This document shows positions 17,682 through 26,843 of a DNA stretch of 64,000 bases, in pieces. Origin of the DNA: JAWSVE01 sp033852115 (lineage in GTDB: Bacteria > Pseudomonadota > Gammaproteobacteria > Pseudomonadales > Cellvibrionaceae); NCBI GenBank assembly GCA_033852115.1, contig JAWSVE010000002.1:682001-746000 (forward strand). The letters are read 5' to 3'. A program made the position numbers and the translations under genes. The notes under the pieces were generated by a model. It worked only from the letters and a program-made list of their open reading frames with translations, was not told the origin of the DNA and did not search any database. Positions within the stretch are counted from its first letter, which is position 1; the number at the start of each line of letters is the position of its first letter.

Positions 17682-18122
17682 ATGAGCATACTCAATTATT
17701 ACCAAGTGACGGAAAGCATTGCATCTTCAGGTCAGCCGACAGAAGCTCAATTCGACGAAATTGCTAGGGATGGTTATGAAGTTATTATTAACTTGGTAAT
17801 GCCAGACCACGAGAACTCTATCGCCGCAGAAGGGAGCATAGTGACATCGCTTGGTATGAGTTATATTCATATTCCAGTCCCATTCGATTCGCCTAATAAA
17901 GATCACTTCGAAACATTTGCGGGTTTCATGGACGCACTCGGAAGCAAAAAAGTGTGGGTACATTGCATTGTTAATGCACGTGTTTCAGCGTTTCTATTTC
18001 GATATCTGCAAAGCAAGGGGTTCTCAGCTGCCCAAGCCAAAACTCCAGTTTTGGAGCAGTGGTTGCCAAAGATGGACAGCGTTTGGAGAGAGTTCATCAG
18101 TCATGCTCAAGAACAGTTGTAA
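17682..18122 (+). CDS. Protein tyrosine phosphatase-like protein with CX4R loop
   Basis: A protein of about 146 residues. The N-terminal Y-x-V-T-E-S-I-A-S-S-G-Q-P segment and the later HCIVNARVSAF loop identify a bacterial tyrosine-phosphatase-like family (related to DUF442/beta-lactamase-hydrolase-like phosphatases). Canonical tyrosine phosphatases have C-X5-R; here cysteine and arginine are only four residues apart, a shortened form I recall from this subfamily. Whether it is catalytic is uncertain. An in-frame GTG lies three codons upstream of the chosen ATG. The substrate is unknown. Confidence 0.8.
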   Translation: MSILNYYQVTESIASSGQPTEAQFDEIARDGYEVIINLVMPDHENSIAAEGSIVTSLGMSYIHIPVPFDSPNKDHFETFAGFMDALGSKKVWVHCIVNARVSAFLFRYLQSKGFSAAQAKTPVLEQWLPKMDSVWREFISHAQEQL

Positions 18123-18172
18123 TAAATACTAGAAAAACCGTTTCTGCAGGTATTAGGGAGAAACCTGTCCAA

Positions 18173-18544
18173 ATGCAAAAGACTCGACGAATAAAACTAT
18201 TAACCGCAGTGTTATGTTGTCTCACGACATTGTCGATACATGGGCATCACGCCACTTCAGAATTTCTATTTTTAACAACGGAATTTGATGGCACTCTGAC
18301 CAGTGTGAGCTGGAAAAATCCTCATGTTGAGCTGGTTATTCAAACGAAAGAAGGCGTTAAGGTTAATTTCATTGCCGATACAATATCGAATTTGTACCAG
18401 CTTGGTGTAAGAAAAGAAATGTTTCAGGTTGGCGAGAAAATTCGTATCGCGGGGAGAATATCGGGTAAAGACGATGCACGTGCTATGGCTAGAGAGGTGA
18501 TATTGGATGATGGCTCACGCTATAAGCTTTGGAATGGAAGGTAA
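18173..18544 (+). CDS. DUF6152-type secreted small protein
   Basis: A 123-residue exported protein. After a signal peptide that ends near SIHGHHA, the mature part has the pattern HHATSEF...FDGTLTSVSWKNPHVELVI, typical of the DUF6152 family. Its function is not known. The ATG at 18173 follows GGGAGA at a somewhat long distance; the open frame extends upstream through the 3' end of the phosphatase gene but without family similarity. It lies about 50 bases after the phosphatase-like gene and may share its transcript. Confidence 0.78.
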   Translation: MQKTRRIKLLTAVLCCLTTLSIHGHHATSEFLFLTTEFDGTLTSVSWKNPHVELVIQTKEGVKVNFIADTISNLYQLGVRKEMFQVGEKIRIAGRISGKDDARAMAREVILDDGSRYKLWNGR

Positions 18545-18671
18545 TACTTCCTAGAAAATAAAGATTGTAGCCCTGAGCGAACAATGATCTTGAAAAATCA
18601 TTAAACGCTTACAAATCAGAGGTTAGATACATTAAGTTAATTAACGATCATCAACATGATTAGGCATTCCT

Positions 18672-19055
18672 ATGAAACGAGTTACCGGAATTGGCGGTGT
18701 ATTTTTTCAGGCAAAAGATGCCTCTACATTGCGCGCTTGGTATAAGCGTCACCTCGGCATCGACGTCCAAGAGTGGGGTGGCACTGCGTTTGAGTCAACA
18801 GACTCCAGTGGCAATTCTACTGGCGGTACAACTATATGGTCTGTTAGTTCGGAGCAAGACGCTCCATTTGCGCCGGGTAATGCCTCGTTTATGATCAACT
18901 ACCGAGTAGATGACTTGTTATCATTGATTACAGTACTTAAAGAGGAAGGCTGTCACGTGCTGGATAAAATTGATGACTCGGAGTATGGAAAGTTTGCCTG
19001 GGTTATCGATCCGGAAGGCAATAAAGTGGAATTATGGCAACCTCCTACAGGTTGA
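18672..19055 (+). CDS. VOC family (glyoxalase/bleomycin-resistance fold) protein
   Basis: A 127-residue vicinal-oxygen-chelate protein. It shows the beta-alpha-beta-beta-beta repeat: GVFFQAKDASTLRAWYKRHLG at the start and a matching second half ending in WVIDPEGNKVELWQPP. The metal-binding glutamate of the second half (VELWQ) is present. VOC proteins include glyoxalases, dioxygenases and resistance proteins, so the reaction cannot be named. Its neighbours are other small, unrelated enzymes. Confidence 0.88.
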   Translation: MKRVTGIGGVFFQAKDASTLRAWYKRHLGIDVQEWGGTAFESTDSSGNSTGGTTIWSVSSEQDAPFAPGNASFMINYRVDDLLSLITVLKEEGCHVLDKIDDSEYGKFAWVIDPEGNKVELWQPPTG

Positions 19056-19183
19056 GGCGTTGTGTCACATTGAAAAATAACAAAATAGCCCAGTGTCAAA
19101 CACTTGCATGCTAGAAAAACGCACGAGATGCTGTTATTCCTCAACAGGGTAACCAAAGGCTCAGGGTAAAGCGGAGACTGTCA

Positions 19184-19522
19184 ATGGAGTTAACTTGCCA
19201 CTGTAAAAACGTCATCATTAATGTTGATGAGCCCAGTCAGGTGACTCAATGTAACTGTTCTATTTGCAGTCGATACATGAGTTTGTGGGGATATGTCAAA
19301 CCTGCTGAGGCGAAGATTGAAATAGGTGCAGCCGGTGTCAGTGCTTATTGCTGGGGTGATAAAGAAATCGATTTTATACGTTGTGCTCAATGTGGTTGTG
19401 TTACTCATTATGAGACAAAAGCAGGACGCTCGGATCCGATCGTTGCCGTCAATTTCGGTATGGCGCGTCAACGTGTTGAGCATGTACCGGTAAGGTATTT
19501 CAACGGTGCAGATAACTTCTAA
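19184..19522 (+). CDS. GFA/CENP-V family zinc protein
   Basis: A 112-residue complete GFA protein. Zinc-binding cysteines are seen in CHCKN (residues 5-9), CNCSIC (about 23-28) and CAQCGCVTHYE (about 67-77). The fold is that of glutathione-dependent formaldehyde-activating enzyme, though small members are functionally uncharacterised. The start follows a GCGGAG site. It is a distant relative of the protein at 1-322, not a duplicate. Confidence 0.9.
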   Translation: MELTCHCKNVIINVDEPSQVTQCNCSICSRYMSLWGYVKPAEAKIEIGAAGVSAYCWGDKEIDFIRCAQCGCVTHYETKAGRSDPIVAVNFGMARQRVEHVPVRYFNGADNF

Positions 19523-19585
19523 GAATATAGCGGAGAAAACTAGATTGGTTTTCGGTCGTTGTAGTAGCCAATATGATTATTCATT

Positions 19586-20011
19586 ATGAAAATAACGTAT
19601 TTTAAACATTGTGATGTTGTCAATTGGGGCGAAGTTGCGAAAATCTTCGAGGTGGTTGATTGGGGTGTTCGGCCAGCGGACGCTCTAGAGAGCGCATTTC
19701 GACAAAGCGCATCTGTTCGTTTTGCGTTTGATGGTGAAAAGCTTATTGGTTTTGGCAGAACGGTTGATGACGGCGCATTTTACGGTTGGATTGTTGACTT
19801 GGTTGTTCTCCCGGAATATCAAGGTATGGGTATTGGTACTTGTCTGTTAAAAGAGCTGGAAACCGACCTTGAATCCTATATCACTACCATGTTGACTGCT
19901 GCTCCAGGTAAAAGTGGTTTCTATGAAAAACTCGGGTGGCTAAAACAAACATCGACTTTTATATGGCCTCGGTCTGAGGCTCAAAAACGTGCCTATACCG
20001 CATCTGAATAA
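19586..20011 (+). CDS. GNAT family N-acetyltransferase
   Basis: A 141-residue acetyltransferase. The acetyl-CoA loop is LVVLPEYQGMGIGTCLLKEL (motif A, with the Q/R-x-x-G-x-G pattern), and the C-terminal GFYEKLGW is motif B. Substrate cannot be deduced. A strong bidirectional terminator follows at 20131-20160, so this gene closes the rightward group of small enzymes. Confidence 0.9.
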   Translation: MKITYFKHCDVVNWGEVAKIFEVVDWGVRPADALESAFRQSASVRFAFDGEKLIGFGRTVDDGAFYGWIVDLVVLPEYQGMGIGTCLLKELETDLESYITTMLTAAPGKSGFYEKLGWLKQTSTFIWPRSEAQKRAYTASE

Positions 20012-20130
20012 TATGGAGTTGGAGAGCCCCTGAGGCGTGAAAGCTTGTACGTTGAAGCGCAGTGACTATTTATGTTGTAGTCGGCTGATAGGTACGTTCT
20101 TTCGAGAGGGGTTTATCGTCATGCTATTAA

Positions 20131-20160
20131 ATAAAAACCCAGGCTTTCCTGGGTTTTTAT
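20131..20160. terminator. Bidirectional rho-independent terminator
   Basis: A perfect inverted repeat: ATAAAAACCCAGG, a four-base CTTT loop, then CCTGGGTTTTTAT. The stem is flanked by an A run on the left and a T run on the right, so it can terminate transcription from both the GNAT gene (rightward) and the fatty acid hydroxylase gene (leftward), whose stop codon is five bases away. Confidence 0.92.
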
Positions 20161-20164
20161 TTGC

Positions 20165-21484
20165 TTATTGCATTGCAGGGTTTGAAATCGACATTTGCCA
20201 CGCTTGCTTCTGTCCTAGCGCGATAGCCGAAAAAGCAACTGTAGAAAGAATTATCATCAATAACCCAGCATGTACCATAGTGGGTGTACCGAAATAAGTG
20301 GTCGTTTCGGCGAATAGCCCGAATGCGAATAGGGTGCCGAGGCGTACGAACTCCAATATTCGAGAGTAACGTGTCCGATTAATCAGTGCGCCCAAACTGA
20401 AGCAAGTCAATAAGATATAGACGAGGCCGAACACTTGCAGCGGGTCGCTAAAAGAAAACAGGCTAGCTTCCGCAAACTGCGCGCCCTGGTTGGGGTTGTT
20501 GCCGCCAGATGCACCAAACACCATGAAAAGAAAAATGACTTGAATAAATACATAGGCTTTAAGTGTGCCAGGCACGGGAATGTCAAAACGGTTGTAAGTT
20601 TTAATATCTTCAATGTGGTTGGCGCGGGGTTGGTCAGCAACGTCTGCGGGTCGCCATCCCGTTTCTTTGTAGAAAATAGCGAGTTTGTCGCGCCAGCGCT
20701 TGGTGTTTTTAAAGTCATTCCATAGGTTTTTGTACCACACAAACTGGATGCCGATAGGGTTGAAGCTATCGACAGATTCCGTGGTGCCGTAGACGACTTC
20801 TTCACCTTCTTCGGCATAGGTGCCAAATAACTTATCCCAAATAATGAAAACGCCAGCATGATTTTTATCAATGTATTGTGGGTTTTGTCCATGATGCGCA
20901 CGATGCACAGAGGGGGTGACCAGCAACCAATCAATCCATGGTAACTTGGGGATGAACTTGTTGTGGAGCCAAAACTGGTAGGCAAACTGCAGACCTTTCA
21001 GTGGTAAAAACATGGTGAAAAAGGGGAAGCCCAGAATCGCCATCGGTATAAAGAACGGCCAGTCAACCCACTGTTGAAAAATACCTTTGCGTACGGCGGT
21101 GCTGAAATTGAAGTCTTCGCTAGTGTGGTGACCTTGGTGAATGCCCCACAAGAAATTATTTTGGTGTGATGTGCGGTGAAACCAGTAATGACAAAAGTCC
21201 GCGAGAATGAATCCGCCAATCCAGGCCCAAGGCGAATTGATGTCTTGCTGCATGATGCTGAAATTGTCGGCTACAAATTGGTAGCACCAGTAGATGACGC
21301 CCAGTGCCACAATGCCTAGCACATTGTAGAGCACGGCTGTTTGCACATTGGTAATGACATCGACATACCGGTAGTAGCGTCGGCCTTTGGCGAAGTGCAG
21401 ATAAATTTCCACCAAAATCAGTATGCCGGTAACGGCCCCTACGATTGTCATGAAAATGGAGAGGATATCGTTTTCAAACTGCAT
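20165..21484 (-). CDS. Fatty acid hydroxylase superfamily (sterol desaturase-like) membrane protein
   Basis: A 439-residue integral membrane di-iron enzyme. The histidine clusters are HYWFHR (about residue 100), HQGHH (about 116) and HRAHH (about 195), the eight-histidine signature of the fatty acid hydroxylase superfamily that includes alkylglycerol monooxygenase. Helices flank these motifs, and a second block of about four membrane helices follows near 305-430. It probably hydroxylates or cleaves a lipid. It stands alone, ending at the shared terminator. Confidence 0.9.
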   Translation of the reverse strand: MQFENDILSIFMTIVGAVTGILILVEIYLHFAKGRRYYRYVDVITNVQTAVLYNVLGIVALGVIYWCYQFVADNFSIMQQDINSPWAWIGGFILADFCHYWFHRTSHQNNFLWGIHQGHHTSEDFNFSTAVRKGIFQQWVDWPFFIPMAILGFPFFTMFLPLKGLQFAYQFWLHNKFIPKLPWIDWLLVTPSVHRAHHGQNPQYIDKNHAGVFIIWDKLFGTYAEEGEEVVYGTTESVDSFNPIGIQFVWYKNLWNDFKNTKRWRDKLAIFYKETGWRPADVADQPRANHIEDIKTYNRFDIPVPGTLKAYVFIQVIFLFMVFGASGGNNPNQGAQFAEASLFSFSDPLQVFGLVYILLTCFSLGALINRTRYSRILEFVRLGTLFAFGLFAETTTYFGTPTMVHAGLLMIILSTVAFSAIALGQKQAWQMSISNPAMQ

Positions 21485-21709
21485 GCTATAAAAGCCTTTA
21501 AATGATGTTTGTCACTTAGGAATACTAAGCTACGCGGACCCAGATAATAAGCGAAGCTTACTAGCACATTTTTACGTAATGATAGAGGCTAGAAAAGGCC
21601 TCGAATGTAAATAAGCGTACAGATTTTGTATGAATTTGGCGAAATCGGCGTTGGCGGCAAAATTAGCAGATGACCGGACAGTGCTGGCTAAGGTGGTGGG
21701 TAAGGTTGC

Positions 21710-22807
21710 TTAGATAAGGTGTTTGTAGCGATATACCTTACGCCAAATGGGGTCAGGCTTATGGGCCACTTCGAGATCGAAATAATGACGCAGTCGTCGC
21801 CGATCATTGGGGTTATCTTTCAACGTCGCACCCACTAGAAAGCCAACTAAGTCTTTTACATCCACAGCCCCGTCGCGATAAAAGTGCGCGTGAGCACCCA
21901 GTGCATGAGCAACACTAACGGCTTCGGCGGTGGACATACTCGTACCGGTAATGCGGTCGGTACTGCGCCCATCAATAGTTTCCCCATTGCGTAACTCGCA
22001 AAACATAGTGACTAAGCACACTATCAGCTCTTCTGGCAGTTCTGTATCGATGCCTAAAGCCAATAGTAATTTGTGGGCTTCGCGCTGTACGACGTCGACC
22101 TCGTCATCTAGGTTACGAATAGGATAAATAGTTTCAAAATTGAGGCGGCGTTTAAGAGCGGCGCTCATGGTTTGCAATCCTTGATCGACGGTGTTGGATG
22201 TGGCTACTACGTTAAAGCCTGCCTTGGCAAATAAAATACTGTCTTCGTTGAGTTCTGGAATTGAAAACTGTCGCTCCGACAACACGGAGAGTAAGCCATC
22301 CTGGAGTGCTATGGGTGCCCGGGCGAGTTCTTCAAAGCGTAAAATTCTTCCCTGTGCCATGGCGTGGTAGAGAGGGCCTGGTACTAATGCATCTTGGCAG
22401 GGACCATGTTTTTCGAGAAGTGCATCGTTCCAGGAATACATCAGTTGGTTGATTGAGCTGATTGCGCCACCGTGAATAAGCAAGGTAGAGCTTCCTGATA
22501 TAGCGGCTGAAAGAAGCTCAGATAGCCAAGACTTAGCAGTGCCGGGTTCTCCAACCAACATCGCTCCCCGGTTTGTTAGTAGCCCAACGATAACGCGCGT
22601 CAGTAAGTCGCGTGGCGCAACGAATTTCCGTTGAATGTTCGGTGCACCTTTTTCGGTATTGCCTGCGACAAATTTTTCGACCGCAATAGGCGATAGTTGC
22701 CAGCCGGCGGGACGTGGATGTTTGTCCCATTCGTGAAGTTGTTCCAGTTCGTCTTTATATAACTGTTCTGCAGCGGGTCGTTGAATCGGAGCGCTGTGTG
22801 TCGACAT
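21710..22807 (-). CDS. MoxR-like AAA+ ATPase
   Basis: A 365-residue AAA+ protein starting at MSTHSAP; the open frame extends further upstream only through antisense of the previous gene's end. Walker A is GEPGTAKS, the MoxR/ChlI variant, and the Walker B region reads ILRFEELARAP, with glutamate in place of the usual aspartate. The sensor segment VVATSNTVDQG follows. MoxR ATPases remodel protein complexes, usually with a VWA-domain partner; none is seen nearby. The gene starts five bases after the GspE-like gene, so the two are coupled. Confidence 0.88.
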   Translation of the reverse strand: MSTHSAPIQRPAAEQLYKDELEQLHEWDKHPRPAGWQLSPIAVEKFVAGNTEKGAPNIQRKFVAPRDLLTRVIVGLLTNRGAMLVGEPGTAKSWLSELLSAAISGSSTLLIHGGAISSINQLMYSWNDALLEKHGPCQDALVPGPLYHAMAQGRILRFEELARAPIALQDGLLSVLSERQFSIPELNEDSILFAKAGFNVVATSNTVDQGLQTMSAALKRRLNFETIYPIRNLDDEVDVVQREAHKLLLALGIDTELPEELIVCLVTMFCELRNGETIDGRSTDRITGTSMSTAEAVSVAHALGAHAHFYRDGAVDVKDLVGFLVGATLKDNPNDRRRLRHYFDLEVAHKPDPIWRKVYRYKHLI

Positions 22808-22812
22808 CGTGT

Positions 22813-25071
22813 TCACGTTAATAAACCTCGGCGCTCCGGTGCCATGCGCTCTTGTGGGAGAATTCTTGGCAGCTCGTCTAGCGCAATAGTGCCCTGAATA
22901 ACATGGCTTAAGGCGCTGTCTCGCATCGTCATTAATCCTGTATCTAATGCGAGTTGTCGAAGTTCCACAATAGGTGGTTGCAATGCAATGGCTTTGCGTA
23001 AATCCGGATTTATTTGCAGGTATTCGATAACCGCAATTCGGCCGGAGGTGCCTTGCCCATTGCAATGCTTACACCCTTTGCCGGTAAAACACTGAAAGTT
23101 ATGCGGAACTTGGCGGGGAAATAACTCATTGAGTATATCGGGGTTGGGTGTTGCTGAGACTTTACAGTGTGGGCAGATCCTTTTAGCAAGACGCTGTGCG
23201 ATAATTGACAATAACTCGCTGGCAAGTGAATTGGCTTGAATGTCTAAATCGTAAAGCCTTTGTAGCGCATCAATTGCATCGTTACTGTGAAGGGTAGAGA
23301 GCACGACGTGGCCGGTTTGCGAAGCGCGTACCGCTTCTAGTGCTGTTTCTTTATCACGAATTTCACCCACAAGAATAACATCCGGATCTTGTCGTACAAA
23401 TGCACGCATGGCATCGGAAAAATGAAATCCTATGTCGGGTCTGACACGTGTCTGTTGTATGCCATCGATAGAGTATTCGATGGGGTCTTCAACGGTAATA
23501 ACTTTGCGCGAGCTATCGTGAGCCAATGTTTGTAAGCCAGCGTAGAGTGTTGTCGATTTTCCTGAGCCGGTGGGCCCAACAACTAAGACTAACCCCGCTG
23601 GGTTTTGCAGTAGTCGCTCATAGCTGTTGGCGAGCGGTTCAGAAAAACCCAGCTGTTTAATATCCAGCAGTGATTGATTTTGCGGTAATAAGCGAATGAT
23701 TGCGTGTTCACCATACAGCGATGGCTGTATTTGCACGCGTAAATCATACGTGTCGCCGCCAACGACTAAGTGTGACCGGCCGCCCTGTGGTAGGCGCTTC
23801 TCTGCAATATTGAGTTCTGCACGGAGCTTGATAACGTTGATTAACCCAAGGTAATCCATGGGTGATAAATCATAATGTGATAAATCACGTAATTCCCCGT
23901 CCACCCTTAGGCGAACGCGAGTTCGTTTATGGTATTGCTCGATATGGATATCGCTAGCTCGGCTGGCTACGGCATCTAACAGCATGGCATTAAATACCGT
24001 TATAAGGTGCGCATTGAGCTGAGTGTGAGATTCTTCGAGCAGGTCATCAGATATATTGGTGTCTTGTGATGCGGTCAAGACAGTTTGATTATCATGTTTG
24101 CGACTGAGATCGAGTGCAGACCAGAGCCGATGAAAGTCGGTAGGTGTGACTAGGTATTGCTTTAGTTTTTTGTTTGGCTGAATTAATCGCAAATCATGCG
24201 TTTGTGGGTCGGTATCGCTTGATGCAAAAACCAGTGAATCGTCAGTTAATACCAATGGAATTATGCGATGACTATCCAGAAATGCCTTGGAAAACGAGTG
24301 GAACAGTGACGGATTTGCGATTTTAAGTAAATCTTCGACTTCACCTACCGGTAATCCTGATTGATGAGCAAGCGATCGGTAGAGCGTATTGTCTTCGATG
24401 TTAATCAGTTGGTGTAATTCTTTTAATACCGAGGTGCGATTTTTTTGCGCGATCTTTTTTGCTTGATCTAATAATGATTCGTCGGCGATCCCCATGTCGA
24501 CGAGTAGATCGATATTGTCGCGAGAGAAGTTAACAATGCCAAGCTCTTCCCGTGTACTGCTACCTTCAATATCGACTTTATATCGAACGAGAAGCAGCTT
24601 AGCCTGCTGTAGGGTTTCTAAACACAACAGTTGGCCGCCAACCTTGAGTTGCTTTATTAGTTGATCCAGTTTTTGAATAGATGATGTTGAGACGACAATG
24701 ATGTCAAATGGTGCGTGTTCATTAAGTCCTTTGGTGCCGTCAGTGTGTATGATCCTTACGTTGTGGATATGTAATTTTTCGATATTAGTGCGCGCAAATT
24801 CTGCGAGCTGAGGCTGCTTTTCAACGGCGTAAACCTGTTTGGCCAGTTGGCTGAGTAATGCTGTGAAGTAACCTGACCCAGCGCCTATCTGCAAAATGGT
24901 GGCGTCTGGAGGAAAGGTAATTTGATAAAGGATCTGTTGCGCTAAACGTTTGGCAGGAATGCTATGCCCCGAAATGAGTTCGGGTTGGTCATGCTGTATA
25001 AAGTCTGCGCGATTGATGCTTGCCAGTGCACAATCAATCTCATTGACTGAGGGGTTGATGTTCTGAGTCAT
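22813..25071 (-). CDS. Fusion of a PCMT-like methyltransferase domain to a GspE/PilB-type ATPase
   Basis: A 752-residue protein. Residues about 15-190 look like a protein-L-isoaspartate methyltransferase: SGHSIPAKRLAQQ, then the SAM motif ILQIGAGSGYFTALL and VYAVEKQPQLAEFA. Residues about 195-345 are a GspE/MshE N-terminal domain. Residues about 370-740 form the secretion ATPase: ASDIHIE, Walker A GPTGSGKST, the Asp box, RQDPDVILVGEIRD, and STLHSND. Two CxxC pairs (CPHC and CKHC) form the zinc site of GspE/PilB. Normal GspE/PilB proteins of about 560-580 residues lack the methyltransferase part. No other pilus or type II secretion gene is adjacent. Function of the fusion is unknown. Confidence 0.88.
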   Translation of the reverse strand: MTQNINPSVNEIDCALASINRADFIQHDQPELISGHSIPAKRLAQQILYQITFPPDATILQIGAGSGYFTALLSQLAKQVYAVEKQPQLAEFARTNIEKLHIHNVRIIHTDGTKGLNEHAPFDIIVVSTSSIQKLDQLIKQLKVGGQLLCLETLQQAKLLLVRYKVDIEGSSTREELGIVNFSRDNIDLLVDMGIADESLLDQAKKIAQKNRTSVLKELHQLINIEDNTLYRSLAHQSGLPVGEVEDLLKIANPSLFHSFSKAFLDSHRIIPLVLTDDSLVFASSDTDPQTHDLRLIQPNKKLKQYLVTPTDFHRLWSALDLSRKHDNQTVLTASQDTNISDDLLEESHTQLNAHLITVFNAMLLDAVASRASDIHIEQYHKRTRVRLRVDGELRDLSHYDLSPMDYLGLINVIKLRAELNIAEKRLPQGGRSHLVVGGDTYDLRVQIQPSLYGEHAIIRLLPQNQSLLDIKQLGFSEPLANSYERLLQNPAGLVLVVGPTGSGKSTTLYAGLQTLAHDSSRKVITVEDPIEYSIDGIQQTRVRPDIGFHFSDAMRAFVRQDPDVILVGEIRDKETALEAVRASQTGHVVLSTLHSNDAIDALQRLYDLDIQANSLASELLSIIAQRLAKRICPHCKVSATPNPDILNELFPRQVPHNFQCFTGKGCKHCNGQGTSGRIAVIEYLQINPDLRKAIALQPPIVELRQLALDTGLMTMRDSALSHVIQGTIALDELPRILPQERMAPERRGLLT

Positions 25072-25084
25072 TGATAACTAAACG

Positions 25085-25435
25085 CTACGTTTGGCTGCGA
25101 TGACCGACTCGGTCACTAATATCCATCTTAAAACCGCCTTCATCACACAGAAAATAGTGTTGCTGTTCGTAAACAACACGCAGATTGTCAGTGTTGATAC
25201 CTGACGGCAATAAATAAGCAATGAAGGTCCCAGACGTTAATGCAATAACCTTTGTGCGTTTATCTTCTTTGTGGTGCATTTGTGCGGTAATTAAATCATG
25301 TAGCCACGTAGTCCCAGTGATTCGTACAAGTCCATCTTGGTAAGCGTCGACGGTGCCAACAAAATAGCGTGGTGTGTCATCTGAGAAAAGTCGTCGGTGC
25401 GATATCAGCATCGCATCACCTGGTTCGATAATCAT
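25085..25435 (-). CDS. Conserved-looking hypothetical protein heading the GspE/MoxR operon
   Basis: A 116-residue soluble protein with no signal peptide or membrane segment. It opens with IIEPGDAMLISHRRLF and is rich in beta-strand pattern, suggesting a small barrel. I do not recognise a named family. The start has a strong AAGGAGAA ribosome binding site. It lies 13 bases before the PCMT-GspE gene, which is followed by the MoxR gene, so the three form an operon. Confidence 0.7.
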   Translation of the reverse strand: MIIEPGDAMLISHRRLFSDDTPRYFVGTVDAYQDGLVRITGTTWLHDLITAQMHHKEDKRTKVIALTSGTFIAYLLPSGINTDNLRVVYEQQHYFLCDEGGFKMDISDRVGHRSQT

Positions 25436-25696
25436 GGTGTTCTCCTTGCCTATGTTAAAAGTATAGATGCTTCTAGTTAGGCTGCATTAGATGGGTTGAA
25501 TAGCGCGTTAAAAAAACTGGGTGTAGTGGCGCTAGTGGTTTGACCCTATTGAGGCTAGACTGATGGCGACATACTTCTCGCAAGTATAAAAATGGCTAGC
25601 TTCCTAGTGGGCTATGCTAAAAGTTTGCTAACGACTTTGTCGTAACGGTGACAAGAAAAAACGACGACTTGCGAACCATAAATACGGGTGATAACT

Positions 25697-26809
25697 ATGC
25701 GCTTTTTGGCAATGACGGTTGCTGTGATATGTCTTGGGTCCCAGCTGGCAATGCTTGGTGGCTGTAGTGGTGAAGAGGCTGCGGTCATTGAGGTGGGATC
25801 TAAACCGGTTAAGACACTGGTTGTGTCAGGTGAGAGTGGCGAAGCTATCAGACAGTTCCCTGCACGCGTAGAGGCGAACCAAACCGCCAACTTGTCTTTT
25901 CGTATTTCCGGCACGCTTCAGGAGCTGAATGTTAGAGAGGGCGAAAACGTATTGACCGGTGCGGTGTTAGCGCGTTTGGATCCAACCGATTTTGAGATTG
26001 CGGTCCGAGAACAAGAGGCAAGCTACCAAACTGCGTTGGCGAACTTTGAACGTGCTAAAAGTTTGATGCCTGATGGATATATCTCTCGCAGCGATTACGA
26101 CCGTTTGCAGGGCCAGTTTGAATCAGCTAGGGCCTCTCTTGAGAAAGCGAGACAGAATCTCGCCTATACGGAGCTGCTGGCTCCCTTTGATGGTGTGGTT
26201 GCAAGACGGTGGGTTGATAATTTCGAGGAGATTACCGCTAAGACAACGGTTATTAGTCTAAACAATCCAGATTTGCTAGAGCTGGTGATTCAGATTCCAG
26301 AAAGCTTAATACAGCAGATTGATCGTCGAGAGCCAGGCCACGGCGCTGATGACATTGCGGTGACGGCCGCATTTGAAAACTATGCAAACAAGGCAATACC
26401 TCTCAGCTTCAAAGAAATATCGACCACCGCCGATAGCGCGACACAAACATTTTCCGCTGTGTACATCATGCCTGCACTAAGCGACATTACCCTGCTTCCG
26501 GGAATGTCGGCGACTGTGACGGTCGACCTGACTAAACGCCTTAAGCGTGCTGCCAATACAAATCCATGGATTCCAAGTGCTGCTGTATTTGGTGCTAACG
26601 ATGGTGCTGCGCAAGTTTTTATTGTCGACGAAGAAAATATGAACCTCATTGCTCGCGAAGTGACGTTGGGAAGTGTCGGAAATTCTCGTATCGAAGTCGT
26701 ATCCGGAGTTGAGCCGGGGGAGAGAATAGTTGTTGCCGGTGTGTCATTTCTCCAGCCCGGTCAACAAGTGACCATCATGCCTGATGTCGAGCAGGCAACT
26801 GAACTTTAA
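25697..26809 (+). CDS. RND efflux periplasmic adaptor (membrane fusion) lipoprotein
   Basis: A 370-residue adaptor. It begins with a signal peptide ending in the lipobox LGGC, so it should be a lipoprotein. The biotinyl-lipoyl halves (NLSFRISGTLQELNVREGENV and LAPFDGVVARRW) flank a coiled-coil hairpin around residues 95-150; beta-barrel and membrane-proximal domains follow. It would link the RND pump at 26844 to an outer membrane channel, which is not encoded here. The ATG at 25697 follows GGGTGA; a GTG three codons upstream is less likely. Confidence 0.92.
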   Translation: MRFLAMTVAVICLGSQLAMLGGCSGEEAAVIEVGSKPVKTLVVSGESGEAIRQFPARVEANQTANLSFRISGTLQELNVREGENVLTGAVLARLDPTDFEIAVREQEASYQTALANFERAKSLMPDGYISRSDYDRLQGQFESARASLEKARQNLAYTELLAPFDGVVARRWVDNFEEITAKTTVISLNNPDLLELVIQIPESLIQQIDRREPGHGADDIAVTAAFENYANKAIPLSFKEISTTADSATQTFSAVYIMPALSDITLLPGMSATVTVDLTKRLKRAANTNPWIPSAAVFGANDGAAQVFIVDEENMNLIAREVTLGSVGNSRIEVVSGVEPGERIVVAGVSFLQPGQQVTIMPDVEQATEL

Positions 26810-26843
26810 AGCGAAATAAACGCTACGGTACGGATTGTCAATC

